Counted from the first letter of the stretch, positions 9,191 to 18,659 are shown. The stretch: 64,000 nt of DNA from Pedobacter africanus (GCF_900176535.1 NZ_FWXT01000001.1:2666001-2730000), one strand, 5' to 3'. The notes: generated by a model from the letters alone, not told the origin. Numbers and translations are program-made.

Positions 9191-10912
9191 ATGATCAAGA
9201 TTATGAAAAAGATAGCTATATACCTTGCTGTGTGCCTGTATCTGACACTCGCTGCAGGTTGTAAAAATACACTGGTTGAAGAACCACATTCTGATTTAAC
9301 CCCCGAGTTTTTTTCTACCGCACAGGGTTTTCAGAAAGGGCTTGATGCGGCTTATGCAGGTACCCGCTCTTTTTGGGGCAATCAAAACCTTTTTACGATG
9401 ACGGTAATAGGGACCGATGAGTTCTATACCGGAAAGGACGGCAACAACAACATCAATAAATACAATAGTAATTACGATACGGCCAACGGAACGGTAGAGG
9501 CCATCTGGAAAGACTGTTACATGAACATCAATACCTGTAATGGTGTGATAGACAATTCTGCTGCAGTAACGGGCCTGGCCGATGATCTTAAAAGCAGGAT
9601 TGTAGCCGAGGCTAAATTTCTGCGCGCCAATTATTATTTTATCCTTGTGCAATTCTGGGGGGACGTGACTTTAAATAAAACTTTCCAGAATACGCCTACT
9701 ACATCTGCAACACGTTCGCCAATGGCAGAGGTTTATGATTTTATTGTTAAGGACCTTCAGGATGCAATTGCCACACCGGCTTTTTACGCCAATCCGAAAT
9801 CATCTGGTGCACTTCCAGGGGTAGCTACAAAAGCTGCCGCACAGCATTTGCTGGCAAAAGTGTACCTGACCAGGGCTGGTTCTTCGGCAAAAAAAACAAC
9901 TGATTATACAGATGCCTACAATATGGCCAAAACCGTAATTACTACCAGCGGCTTGTCGCTGCTGCCCGATTTTGGTGATGTATTTGCTGAAGGAAATGAA
10001 AATAACAATGAGGTGATATGGACTGTTCAGCACACTTCTAATTTAGCTTACAATGGTCCGAACAACAGCGGCGGTGCCGATAATGTACTGAACCACATGT
10101 GGGTACCCCAGTACGAACTGCGCCCTGGTATGCAACGTTCTGTAACTTATGGCCGCCCTTATATCCGTTGTGTGCCTACCGCATGGTTAACCAATGTGGC
10201 TTTCCAGGAAAGGGTAAACGATACCCGTTACAACAAAACCTTTTTAACAACCTGGATTAGTAACAATGCGGCTTCGCTGCCTAAATGGCTTGCGCCGTTG
10301 CCACCTGGAGCGCCGGCTAATGCTGTCGTTGGACAAGTTAAATTCAATGTTGGAGATACCGCTATATTTATGCCTGGATTTGATGTAACTGATGCTAAAA
10401 TTGCCGCTACCAGGTACTTGCTGATCCCTCCCCGTAAATATGACATTACGCTCTCTCCTTACATGAAAAAGTACAATGATACCAAGCGTGCCGATTTAAA
10501 TTACCCATCTATCAGACCGGTAATTGTTTATCGGCTGGCCGAAACTTATTTAATTGCAGCAGAGGCTGCCTATATGGGCGGGGGCACTATGACAGATGCG
10601 ATTGACAACATCAATATAGTAAGAAGAAGGGCCGCTTTTCCAGGCGCAAATCCTGCCGTAATGAATGTAGTATCCATTCCTTCTATTGATTTTATTCTGG
10701 ACGAACGGTCGAGGGAGCTTTGCGGCGAAAATGTGAGGTGGTGGGACCTGGTGCGTACCAGTAAACTGATAGACCGTGTAAAAACGAAAAATTACAATCC
10801 TGAGGCCGCTGCCAACATTAAACCATTCCACGTGTTGAGACCAATACCACAAAAACAGATAGATGGGGTTACAACAGGCCCCAAATACCCTCAAAACCTG
10901 GGCTGGGAATAG
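9191..10912 (+). CDS. SusD/RagB family outer-membrane glycan-binding lipoprotein
   Basis: A 573-residue lipoprotein with a lipobox LAAGC and Cys near residue 24. The ATG at 9191 is the first; the ATG at 9203 (MKKIAIYLAV) would give a tidier signal peptide and is a fair alternative. The N-terminal SusD-like region and C-terminal RagB/SusD region (RLAETYLIAAEAAYMGGG, then LDERSRELCGENVRWWDL) are both clear. It caps the SusC barrel from the cell surface and binds glycan. The gene is 5 bases after susC and is followed by a strong terminator, so the enzyme gene behind it may be expressed at a lower or separate level. Confidence 0.95.
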   Translation: MIKIMKKIAIYLAVCLYLTLAAGCKNTLVEEPHSDLTPEFFSTAQGFQKGLDAAYAGTRSFWGNQNLFTMTVIGTDEFYTGKDGNNNINKYNSNYDTANGTVEAIWKDCYMNINTCNGVIDNSAAVTGLADDLKSRIVAEAKFLRANYYFILVQFWGDVTLNKTFQNTPTTSATRSPMAEVYDFIVKDLQDAIATPAFYANPKSSGALPGVATKAAAQHLLAKVYLTRAGSSAKKTTDYTDAYNMAKTVITTSGLSLLPDFGDVFAEGNENNNEVIWTVQHTSNLAYNGPNNSGGADNVLNHMWVPQYELRPGMQRSVTYGRPYIRCVPTAWLTNVAFQERVNDTRYNKTFLTTWISNNAASLPKWLAPLPPGAPANAVVGQVKFNVGDTAIFMPGFDVTDAKIAATRYLLIPPRKYDITLSPYMKKYNDTKRADLNYPSIRPVIVYRLAETYLIAAEAAYMGGGTMTDAIDNINIVRRRAAFPGANPAVMNVVSIPSIDFILDERSRELCGENVRWWDLVRTSKLIDRVKTKNYNPEAAANIKPFHVLRPIPQKQIDGVTTGPKYPQNLGWE

Positions 10913-10919
10913 TCAAACC

Positions 10920-10948
10920 AAGGCTGCCTGTAAAGGCAGCCTTTTTTT
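10920..10948 (+). terminator. Rho-independent terminator after the SusD gene
   Basis: GGCTGCC (10922-10928) and GGCAGCC (10935-10941) pair around a short loop, followed by seven T. It sits between the SusD gene and the beta-helix enzyme gene, so it either ends the sigma-driven transcript or lets only part of it read on. Confidence 0.85.
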
Positions 10949-10972
10949 AGATAGGTTATTAATCCTTAAATC

Positions 10973-13876
10973 ATGAAAAAAAATATATCCGTATCCCTGG
11001 TGGTATTGGTCTGCATTGCCTTCTCCGCTTTATCTGTAAGCGGCCAGAAAACAAGTTCAAAAGCCGAAATTACTTATGGCCCTCAACCACCTAATATTGC
11101 GGCAATAAGCGCCGATAGCGTTATTGTGATTAGCGGAAGTACTTATCGTTTTACGGTGGATACCCCGGAAGATAAGGGATTGGTAACTACAAATATTAGA
11201 GCAAAGGAGCTTCCGGCCCAGATTGCATCCAAAGATGGATCTGTCCAGAAATATGCGGTGCTGGATGGCAAAGGTGTTTTAAAAACCGAAAGTGCAATAG
11301 AGAATGGCGACAGACTGCAGGTAATTTCAGCAGATGGAAAAACCAGTAAAACTTACCACATCGGTACAAAAAATATGGCGCTTAGCGGTAGCCTGGTGTT
11401 ACAGCAAAAGGCAGTAACAGTGGGTACGCTGACAGACCTGGTGCTTTATTTTACGGCAGGACAAAGGAGTCCGGATGCCCGCGTTAAAATCTATTTCCCG
11501 GCTGGCATTGAAGTTAACCCGAACAACACTACGGTAAATGTAATTGGCCGGGGCGACGTAAAACTAAAGGACCTGCCCACACAATCCATCGGTCGGGTAG
11601 GAACCAAATATTCCTATAAAAAGGTTGGCGATTACAGTCTTTCAAAAACAAGTAACGGAGGGACTGTTCTTGTGCTGGAGCATCTGGATTTAAGACCTGC
11701 AAATGGGGCCGATCTGAAAATGGTGGTTTCAGGTGTAAAATTTGTGAAGCCGGGAAACTATCCCTTTAGCGCTACCTATTCCACGTCTAAGCCAGAGGTA
11801 TTCATCAGCCCGGGAACAGGACGGGAAACCACGGTGCTTACCGTTACAAATGCGCTGTCAAACTTTGAAAGGGTAATTGCCAAAAACTTTCAGTATAAAG
11901 AAGATACTGAAACCTATACCAAACTGAACTTTAAGTTTGCATTAAGCGAAGTGCCGGCAGGTATACAGCTCATGCAATCTCTCGACAGGGGGAAAAGCTG
12001 GGCCCCATCAGCTGCCACAATTGATAAAAAGAAAGGGACTGCTGCAGTATCCAGGTTAAAGCCCCATCAGTTCTATACTTTCAGGTTGCTGATTAAAGGT
12101 GGGATGCATAAGGGTTTTTCCAATACTGTAAGCTTTTATTCAGGAAAACTGGATGTAAAAAGCTTTGGAGCCGGTGCCGATGGAAAGAAAGACGATACAG
12201 AGGCAATAAATAAAGCGATCACTTACCTTAACCATATTGGGGGTGGTACATTGCTGTTCAGTGAGGGGACTTACAATGTCAGGACAGTTCATTTGAAAAG
12301 CAATGTTTACCTGTATGTAGCCAAAGGTGCTGTCATTAAAGCCATAAAAGGTGCTGATGCACCCGAAACTACCTGGTTTAGCGATAAAAAATACCGCTCA
12401 GGACTTTCACCTACAGCCCCGGGTCCGTATGCAGATCCTGAAAACTACATGACCAAGCAGGATGTTGGCCACCATTACTTTAGAAATACCATGTTTTTTG
12501 GAGAAAGGCTGGACAATGTAAAGATCATAGGAAGCGGACTGATCACCGGCGACGGGAACCTTGTAAATGGGGACAATGTGATGAACAATGCACCCGATAA
12601 CCGGGCCGACAAAATGTTTACCCTTAAGCTTTGCACAAACGTGGAGATTGGCGGCTTGTATAGGAATGAAGATTTATGGTATGATCCTGCTAAAGATGAA
12701 CCTTATTATATACTTAAAGACGGGACAAAATCATTTAATCATGACGATATGTTAAAAATTGAACGTGCAGGGCATTTTGCATTACTGGCAACAGGGACAG
12801 ACAGTATTAATGTGCACGATACCTATTTTGCAAAATACCATAGCACCAACGCGCGTGATATTTATGATTTTATGGCCTGTAACTATGTTCGCGTAACCAA
12901 TATTTATTCAAAGGTAAGCTCTGATGATATCGTTAAGCCGGGGTCGGACTGCTCGCTGGGCTTTACCCGTCCGGCCCGCGATTATAAGGTGCGCAACATT
13001 ATTGGTGATACCAACTGCAACCTGTTCCAGATTGGCTCGGAAACGGCTGATGATATTAAAGACATTTGCGTAGATAACATTTATGTGCTGGGTGCCAATA
13101 AAGCAGGTTTCTCCATTTCGACCAATGATGGGGCGCATATCAGTGATATTCATCTGAACTGCGGGCACACCGGAAAATTGCATTCCCGATCTAAAATGCT
13201 GCGGACCAGAACCCCTTTTTTTATTTCCATATCTAACCGGGCACGTATTTTAGGAGCCGAGGTAGGCAGGTATGTTTTTATGGAAAACGGGATTAAACAT
13301 GACGAGCTGCTGGTGAAAAATGTCAACATCGGCCAGGTAGAAAACATCATTATCAACGGGATCGATATTACTGAAGTTTATGGTGGAAGTTCGCACGGCG
13401 GGAAAAATGGCCGATGGAAGGCCTTCGATGGTAAACAGAACAAGGCCACCCCTATAGTTGCTGGTTATAAATTGCCGGATGCTGAAGTTGTTGAAGGAGG
13501 GCTTGATTTTAAGTTGCCCAACGGACAGCATACAGGTTACATTAAAAATATTGTATTTAATGATGTACATGTTCTGGTTAAAGGAGGGAGCCCTGCATCC
13601 GATAAGGATAATATACCGCCTGAACTTGGTGTAGGGCAGTACAATGTAGCCAACCTAAAAGTTCAGCCATCTTATGGCTTATGGGCCCGTCATGTCAAAG
13701 ACCTGGCGGTAAGCGGAAGTTCTTTTAAATATGAGCAGCCTGATGGACGTTATGCTATTTTTCTCGACGATGTAATTGGGGCAAAAATATCGGATGTAAA
13801 ACTAACTAGTGGTAATGAAGAGGTAATAGGGTTAAAGAATGCGGTAAATGTACAGCTAGATGGCAAAAATCTATGA
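10973..13876 (+). CDS. GH28-like right-handed beta-helix protein with N-terminal Ig/FN3-type domains
   Basis: A 967-residue exported protein (signal peptide to about residue 25, ending SVSGQ). Residues 26-390 hold beta-sandwich-like segments, the last resembling fibronectin type III (RLKPHQFYTFRLLIKGG). From about residue 392 (KSFGAGADGKKDD) a parallel beta-helix of pectate-lyase-3 / glycoside hydrolase 28 type begins, with the SSDDIVKPGSD segment near 648-658 matching the GH28 paired aspartates. Other GH28 signatures are altered: GHG reads NCNLFQIGSE, RIK reads SIS, and NTD is replaced. It may cleave a uronic-acid-containing glycan imported by the SusCD pair, but substrate and activity are uncertain. 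The start is the first ATG after the terminator. Confidence 0.8.
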   Translation: MKKNISVSLVVLVCIAFSALSVSGQKTSSKAEITYGPQPPNIAAISADSVIVISGSTYRFTVDTPEDKGLVTTNIRAKELPAQIASKDGSVQKYAVLDGKGVLKTESAIENGDRLQVISADGKTSKTYHIGTKNMALSGSLVLQQKAVTVGTLTDLVLYFTAGQRSPDARVKIYFPAGIEVNPNNTTVNVIGRGDVKLKDLPTQSIGRVGTKYSYKKVGDYSLSKTSNGGTVLVLEHLDLRPANGADLKMVVSGVKFVKPGNYPFSATYSTSKPEVFISPGTGRETTVLTVTNALSNFERVIAKNFQYKEDTETYTKLNFKFALSEVPAGIQLMQSLDRGKSWAPSAATIDKKKGTAAVSRLKPHQFYTFRLLIKGGMHKGFSNTVSFYSGKLDVKSFGAGADGKKDDTEAINKAITYLNHIGGGTLLFSEGTYNVRTVHLKSNVYLYVAKGAVIKAIKGADAPETTWFSDKKYRSGLSPTAPGPYADPENYMTKQDVGHHYFRNTMFFGERLDNVKIIGSGLITGDGNLVNGDNVMNNAPDNRADKMFTLKLCTNVEIGGLYRNEDLWYDPAKDEPYYILKDGTKSFNHDDMLKIERAGHFALLATGTDSINVHDTYFAKYHSTNARDIYDFMACNYVRVTNIYSKVSSDDIVKPGSDCSLGFTRPARDYKVRNIIGDTNCNLFQIGSETADDIKDICVDNIYVLGANKAGFSISTNDGAHISDIHLNCGHTGKLHSRSKMLRTRTPFFISISNRARILGAEVGRYVFMENGIKHDELLVKNVNIGQVENIIINGIDITEVYGGSSHGGKNGRWKAFDGKQNKATPIVAGYKLPDAEVVEGGLDFKLPNGQHTGYIKNIVFNDVHVLVKGGSPASDKDNIPPELGVGQYNVANLKVQPSYGLWARHVKDLAVSGSSFKYEQPDGRYAIFLDDVIGAKISDVKLTSGNEEVIGLKNAVNVQLDGKNL

Positions 13877-14007
13877 CCACCTTTAGCCATCATGATACTT
13901 TATTTTGTGTCGGGGATATTGCTGGGCTAAAAAAGCATTAAGCGCAGGGTAGAAAAACAGATGAGGTAAATTATCATTACTTTTTAAATAATTATCTGTT
14001 CAACTGT

Positions 14008-14037
14008 TTGACAATTAAATATTTCTATCTATCTTTG
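14008..14037 (+). promoter_or_regulatory. Promoter of the rplM operon
   Basis: TTG at 14008-14010 and TATCTTTG at 14030-14037 are spaced by 19 bases, a near-perfect Bacteroidota -33 / -7 pair. The predicted start is about 14042-14044. Confidence 0.8.
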
Positions 14038-14041
14038 CAGT

Positions 14042-14056
14042 CCCTAAAAATTAGGG
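14042..14056 (+). promoter_or_regulatory. Hairpin at the 5' end of the rplM transcript
   Basis: CCCTAA (14042-14047) and TTAGGG (14051-14056) pair perfectly around AAA. It lies at the predicted transcription start and 37 bases before the GTG start of rplM. It may stabilise the messenger or serve as part of a ribosomal-protein leader; the latter is a guess. Confidence 0.45.
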
Positions 14057-14092
14057 GAATAAACAATTGTTAAACAAATTAAATACAAGCAA

Positions 14093-14536
14093 GTGAATAC
14101 GTTAAGTTACAAAACTGTCTCTGCCAATGCAAAAACTGTTAACAAACAGTGGGTTGTTGTGGATGCTGAAGGCGAGATTTTGGGGCGCTTGTCATCGAAG
14201 ATCGCTATGATCATTCGCGGAAAAAACAAGCCTGAGTACACCCCACACGTAGACTGCGGTGATAACGTTATTGTTATTAATGCAGACAAGATCAAGTTGA
14301 CCGGGAATAAATTTTCTGATAAAGTTTATATCTCTTACACTGGTTATCCAGGTGGTCAGCGTTTCATTTCTCCAAAAGAGTTAATGGCGAAACATCCTAA
14401 ACGTGTTATCGAGAAAGCCGTTCGTGGTATGCTACCTAAAACTAAGCTTGGTGCAAAATTGTTCACCAACCTTTTTGTTTACACAGGTGCTGAGCATCCT
14501 CACGCAGCGCAATCACCAAAAACCATTAAACTTTAA
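14093..14536 (+). CDS. rplM: 50S ribosomal protein L13
   Basis: A 147-residue protein, the usual length for bacterial L13. The motifs WVVVDAEGEILGRLSSKIA and the C-terminal half with GMLPKTKLG and VYTGAEHPHAAQ are standard. The start codon is GTG at 14093 (product begins MNTLSYKTV); no ATG lies upstream in frame. It heads the rplM-rpsI-rpsB-tsf operon, with a canonical promoter about 55 bases upstream. Confidence 0.97.
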   Translation: MNTLSYKTVSANAKTVNKQWVVVDAEGEILGRLSSKIAMIIRGKNKPEYTPHVDCGDNVIVINADKIKLTGNKFSDKVYISYTGYPGGQRFISPKELMAKHPKRVIEKAVRGMLPKTKLGAKLFTNLFVYTGAEHPHAAQSPKTIKL

Positions 14537-14547
14537 TTAAAGAAGAA

Positions 14548-14934
14548 ATGTCAGTTACAAATACTTCAGGAAGAAGAAAAACAGCTGTTGCACGTATCTA
14601 TTTAAAAGAAGGCAACGGCGCAATTACCGTAAACGGTAAAGACCATAAAGTATATTTCCCAACATTGCCTTTGCAATATATCGTTAACCAATCGTTCGAA
14701 GTTGCTGAATTGGTTGGCCAGTACGATGTACAGGTAAATGTTGCCGGTGGAGGTATCAAAGGTCAGGCAGAAGCAGTTCGTTTGGCTATCGCCAAAGCTA
14801 TTGTTGAATTAGACGCTGAGAAAAAATCAGCATTGCGCGCTAAAGGGTTAATGACCCGTGATATGCGTATGGTTGAACGTAAGAAACCAGGACGTAAGAA
14901 AGCACGTAAGAAATTCCAATTCAGTAAACGTTAA
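14548..14934 (+). CDS. rpsI: 30S ribosomal protein S9
   Basis: A 128-residue protein with the typical SGRRKTAVARIYLKEGNG start, GGGIKGQAEAVRLAIAKA centre and the basic tail ending FQFSKR that reaches the P-site in the ribosome. It is 11 bases after rplM, the normal L13-S9 gene pair, and 18 bases before rpsB. Confidence 0.97.
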   Translation: MSVTNTSGRRKTAVARIYLKEGNGAITVNGKDHKVYFPTLPLQYIVNQSFEVAELVGQYDVQVNVAGGGIKGQAEAVRLAIAKAIVELDAEKKSALRAKGLMTRDMRMVERKKPGRKKARKKFQFSKR

Positions 14935-14952
14935 TCTTAAGGAGACAAAACA

Positions 14953-15777
14953 ATGGCAAGAACTACATATCAAGACTTATTGGATGCAGGTGTACACTTT
15001 GGTCACCTTACCCGTAAATGGAACCCAAAAATGGCGCCTTACATTTTCATGGAGCGCAATGGTATCCACATTATAGATTTAAATAAAACTTTAACTAAAA
15101 CTGAAGAAGCTGCTTCAGCGATCAAACAGATTGTAAAATCTGGTCGTAAGATCCTTTTCGTAGCTACCAAGAAACAAGCTAAAGAAATCGTTGCTGATCA
15201 GGCAAAAAAAGTAAATATGCCTTACGTAACCGAGCGTTGGTTAGGTGGTATGTTAACCAACTTTGCTACCGTACGCAAGTCGATCAAAAAGATGGCTAAC
15301 ATCGATAAAATGACTAAAGACGGTACTTATTCGATCCTTTCTAAGAAAGAACGTTTAATGATCCAGCGTGAGCGTATAAAATTGGAAAGCTTATTGGGTG
15401 GTATTGCAGATTTAAACCGCTTACCAGCTGCTATCTTTTTAATTGACGTTAAAAAAGAACATATCGCTGTTAGCGAAGCGTTGAAATTGAACATTCCAAC
15501 TTTTGCAATGGTTGATACCAACTCTGATCCTTCGAACATTGATTTCCCAATCCCTGCGAATGACGATGCTACTAAATCTATTTCTTTAATTACTGATGTA
15601 ATCATCAAAGCAATTGAAGAAGGTTTAGATGAGCGCAAACGCGAAAAAGACGAAGAAACTGAAAAAGAAGCCGTAGCTGCTAAAGCTGCTGCTGATGCTC
15701 CTGAAGCTGCTGCTCCTGGTGCAAGAAGGAAAAAAGTTGAAGCTGAAACCGAAGAAGGTACAGGCGAAGAAGGTTAA
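14953..15777 (+). CDS. rpsB: 30S ribosomal protein S2
   Basis: A 274-residue S2 with hallmark GVHFGHLTRKWNPKMAPYIF near the start and ERWLGGMLTNF in the centre. The core ends at about residue 225; the last 45 residues are a low-complexity tail rich in Ala, Glu and Lys (ending EEGTGEEG), longer than in the E. coli protein and probably flexible. AAGGAG lies 8 bases before the ATG, one of the few clear Shine-Dalgarno-like sites here. Confidence 0.97.
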   Translation: MARTTYQDLLDAGVHFGHLTRKWNPKMAPYIFMERNGIHIIDLNKTLTKTEEAASAIKQIVKSGRKILFVATKKQAKEIVADQAKKVNMPYVTERWLGGMLTNFATVRKSIKKMANIDKMTKDGTYSILSKKERLMIQRERIKLESLLGGIADLNRLPAAIFLIDVKKEHIAVSEALKLNIPTFAMVDTNSDPSNIDFPIPANDDATKSISLITDVIIKAIEEGLDERKREKDEETEKEAVAAKAAADAPEAAAPGARRKKVEAETEEGTGEEG

Positions 15778-15798
15778 ATAAAATATAAAAGAAATAAA

Positions 15799-16638
15799 AT
15801 GTCTACAGTACAAATTTCTGCAGCTGATGTAAACAAATTGCGCCAACAGACCGGAGCCGGTATGATGGACTGCAAAAAAGCACTAATTGAAACTAACGGT
15901 GATTTTGAAGCCGCAGTTGATTACTTACGTAAAAAGGGAGCTAAAGTAGCAGCTTCACGTCAGGACCGCGATTCTAATGAAGGTGTTGTAATTGCTAAAG
16001 CAACTGCTGATGGCAAACGTGGTGTGGTTATCGAGCTGAACTGCGAAACTGACTTCGTTGCAAAAAATGCTGATTTCGTAGCCCTGGGCAACAAATTTGC
16101 TGATCTGGCTATCGACAAGAACCCTGCTTCCCTGGAAGACCTGCTGGCTCTTGAAGTTGACGGATTGAAAGTAGCGGATCTGATCATTGAAAATACTGGT
16201 AAAATCGGTGAGAAAATCGGCATCTCTAAATTTGAGACCGTAACTGGCGAAAAAGTTGTTCCTTATATCCACGGTAACTACCGTTTAGGTGTATTGGTTG
16301 CTTTAAACCAGGCTGGTGCTGGTGTAGAAGAAGCCGGTAAAGACGTGGCAATGCAGATTGCTGCAATGAACCCTGTTGCTCTGGATAAAGGTGACGTAGA
16401 TGCTACTACTATTGAGCGTGAAACTGAAATTGCAAAAGAGCAGATCCGCGCTGAAGGTAAGCCTGAAGAAATGGTAGAAAAAATTGCTGCTGGTAAATTG
16501 AATAAATTCTACAAAGACAGCACTTTATTAAACCAGGAATTTGTTAAAGATTCATCTAAAGATGTACGTAAATTCTTAAATGACGTATCAAACGGTTTAA
16601 CTGTTGTTGCATTTAAGCGTGTACAATTAGGAGCTTAA
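15799..16638 (+). CDS. tsf: Elongation factor Ts
   Basis: A 279-residue nucleotide exchange factor for EF-Tu. The N-terminal UBA-like domain has VNKLRQQTGAGMMDCKKAL, and the core has the conserved GVVIELNCETDFVAKN and VAMQIAAMNP. It follows rpsB by 21 bases and closes the operon before a strong terminator. Confidence 0.97.
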   Translation: MSTVQISAADVNKLRQQTGAGMMDCKKALIETNGDFEAAVDYLRKKGAKVAASRQDRDSNEGVVIAKATADGKRGVVIELNCETDFVAKNADFVALGNKFADLAIDKNPASLEDLLALEVDGLKVADLIIENTGKIGEKIGISKFETVTGEKVVPYIHGNYRLGVLVALNQAGAGVEEAGKDVAMQIAAMNPVALDKGDVDATTIERETEIAKEQIRAEGKPEEMVEKIAAGKLNKFYKDSTLLNQEFVKDSSKDVRKFLNDVSNGLTVVAFKRVQLGA

Positions 16639-16657
16639 TATTTAATTAATTTTTTTT

Positions 16658-16693
16658 AAAAGAGCCTCCTGTTTTCAGGAGGCTCTTTTTTTT
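16658..16693 (+). terminator. Terminator of the rplM-rpsI-rpsB-tsf operon
   Basis: A perfect 14-bp stem (AAAAGAGCCTCCTG / CAGGAGGCTCTTTT) with a TTTT loop at 16672-16675 runs into eight or more T. Confidence 0.92.
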
Positions 16694-16730
16694 GTTCTAT
16701 ATTTATCCCTATAAACTTTGATCTTACCCT

Positions 16731-17837
16731 ATGATTGCGATTACCAACTGTAAGCTTTTTATAAATGGCGCCTTGCATACCGATCAATCTGTTTTAATTG
16801 AAAAGGGGAAAATAACAGCAATTTCGACCGCAGAAATACCAGAAGCCTATGAGCTTATGGATGCGGAAGGAGCTTATCTGTGCCCTTCATTTATTGACCT
16901 TCAGATTTATGGTAGCGGTGGGCCGCTTTTTTCCGCCTATCCTTCGGTGGCCACCCTGAAACAGATGGATGCTGATCTGATGGCCAAAGGAACTACAGGC
17001 TTCCTGGCCTGCGTCGCTACCAATAGCATGGAGGTGATGTATGAAAGTATAGCCGCGGCTAAAGCTTACTGGCCAGAGCGTAACGGCTTTTTAGGCCTGC
17101 ACCTGGAAGGACCATTTATCAACCCCAAACGTAGAGGCGCACATGTAGAAGCTTTTATTCATAAGGCCGGAATGGATGAAGTAAAACGCCTGCTGGATGC
17201 GGCCGATGGTACGGTAAGGATGATGACCCTGGCCGCCGAGCTGCAGGACGACAACGTGATCAGCTATTTGCTGGACAATGATGTCGTCTTATCACTGGGC
17301 CATAGCGATGCCAGCTTTAGCGAAGCTACGACAGCTTACAACAAAGGATTTAAGACGACCACGCATTTATTTAATGCGATGCCTCCCATTCATCACAGGG
17401 CCCCTAATTTACCTGTCGCAGTATTTAACCATCCTTCGGCCATGGCCAGTATTATTGCGGATGGCAGTCATGTCGATTTTGAAATGGTCAGCATCAGTCA
17501 CAGGTTAATGAAAGACCGGCTTTTTCTGATTACAGATGCGGTTACGGAATGTAGCATCGGACCATACCAGCATCAGCTTTTGGGCGATAAATTTATCACT
17601 CCTGATGGTACGCTTTCGGGCTCTAACATCACCATGCTACAGGGCGTTCGGAACTGTGTGGAACATTGTCATATTGCGCTGCCCGACGCTTTAAAACTGG
17701 CGTCCGAAAATCCTGCAAAATTAATGGGGTTGACTCAGGAAATAGGTTTTCTTAGCATTGGTAACCGTGCAAACCTGCTGTTGCTCAGTCCTGAACTGGA
17801 ACTTAAAAAAGTTTTAGTAGATGGTTTATGCATTTAA
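16731..17837 (+). CDS. nagA: N-acetylglucosamine-6-phosphate deacetylase
   Basis: A 368-residue amidohydrolase that removes acetate from GlcNAc-6-phosphate, feeding amino-sugar use and cell-wall recycling. The family signatures are present: GFLGLHLEGPFINPKRRGAH with the metal-binding Glu, TTHLFNAM with the metal His, and FLITDAV with the catalytic Asp. Length is close to the usual 380. It stands alone between the tsf terminator and pyrH. Confidence 0.93.
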   Translation: MIAITNCKLFINGALHTDQSVLIEKGKITAISTAEIPEAYELMDAEGAYLCPSFIDLQIYGSGGPLFSAYPSVATLKQMDADLMAKGTTGFLACVATNSMEVMYESIAAAKAYWPERNGFLGLHLEGPFINPKRRGAHVEAFIHKAGMDEVKRLLDAADGTVRMMTLAAELQDDNVISYLLDNDVVLSLGHSDASFSEATTAYNKGFKTTTHLFNAMPPIHHRAPNLPVAVFNHPSAMASIIADGSHVDFEMVSISHRLMKDRLFLITDAVTECSIGPYQHQLLGDKFITPDGTLSGSNITMLQGVRNCVEHCHIALPDALKLASENPAKLMGLTQEIGFLSIGNRANLLLLSPELELKKVLVDGLCI

Positions 17838-17951
17838 GCCCTGATGAATTAAAACAGATTTTATTTTTTCGCAGACCTTTGATTTTTTTCATCGGTAGCG
17901 AAGAGATCGATAAAATTGCTCTTTTCAGCAATTTTATCTAAGTTTGAAGCC

Positions 17952-18659
17952 ATGAAGTATAAACGGATCCTGCTAAAATTAAGCGGCGAATCGCTGATGG
18001 GCGAAAAACAATATGGTATTGATAATGAGGTAGTAAGGCAATATGCTGAAGACATTAAAGCTGTACACGACCAAGGACTTGAAATCGCAATTGTTATTGG
18101 AGGGGGAAACATTTTTAGGGGATTAAGTGCAGAGAAGTCGGGTATGGACCGTGCGCAGGCCGATTATATGGGGATGCTGGCCACAGTAATCAACAGCATG
18201 GCGCTGCAGGACGCGCTTGAAAAAGTTGGTTTAAAAACCAGGTTGCTTACCGCAATAAAAATGGAGCAGATCTGTGAACCTTTTATCCGCCGCAGGGCTG
18301 TACGCCATCTTGAAAAAGGACGTGTTGTTATTTTTGGTGCAGGAACCGGTAATCCTTATTTTACCACAGATTCGGCCGCTGCATTAAGGGCCATTGAAAT
18401 AAAGGCTGATGTAGTATTGAAAGGGACACGGGTTGATGGCATTTATACCGCTGATCCGGAAAAAGACCCGGCAGCGACAAAATATTCTGAGATTTCCTTT
18501 AAAGAGGTTTATGCAAAAGGCTTAAATGTGATGGATATGACCGCCTTTACCCTTTGCGAGGAAAATGATTTGCCAATTATTGTTTTTGACATGAACAAAA
18601 CCGGTAATTTCATGAAAATTGCAAATGGAGACGGGATAGGTACATTGGTTAGGAGCTGA
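17952..18659 (+). CDS. pyrH: UMP kinase
   Basis: A 235-residue amino-acid-kinase-fold enzyme that makes UDP from UMP. The start ATG at 17952 gives MKYKRILLKLSGESLMG, the standard N-terminus; an in-frame ATG at 17916 would add 12 unrelated residues. IAIVIGGGNIFRG and VIFGAGTGNPYFTTDSAAALRA are diagnostic. It precedes frr by 40 bases, a common bacterial pairing. Confidence 0.96.
   Translation: MKYKRILLKLSGESLMGEKQYGIDNEVVRQYAEDIKAVHDQGLEIAIVIGGGNIFRGLSAEKSGMDRAQADYMGMLATVINSMALQDALEKVGLKTRLLTAIKMEQICEPFIRRRAVRHLEKGRVVIFGAGTGNPYFTTDSAAALRAIEIKADVVLKGTRVDGIYTADPEKDPAATKYSEISFKEVYAKGLNVMDMTAFTLCEENDLPIIVFDMNKTGNFMKIANGDGIGTLVRS

Noticed and set aside
17838..17951. Possible tRNA or small RNA before pyrH
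   Set aside because: No cloverleaf, T-loop sequence or promoter-terminator pair could be found. No tRNA was found in any other gap either.
17861..18112. 83-codon minus-strand ORF before pyrH
   Set aside because: It overlaps the start of pyrH in antisense and has no family match or promoter.
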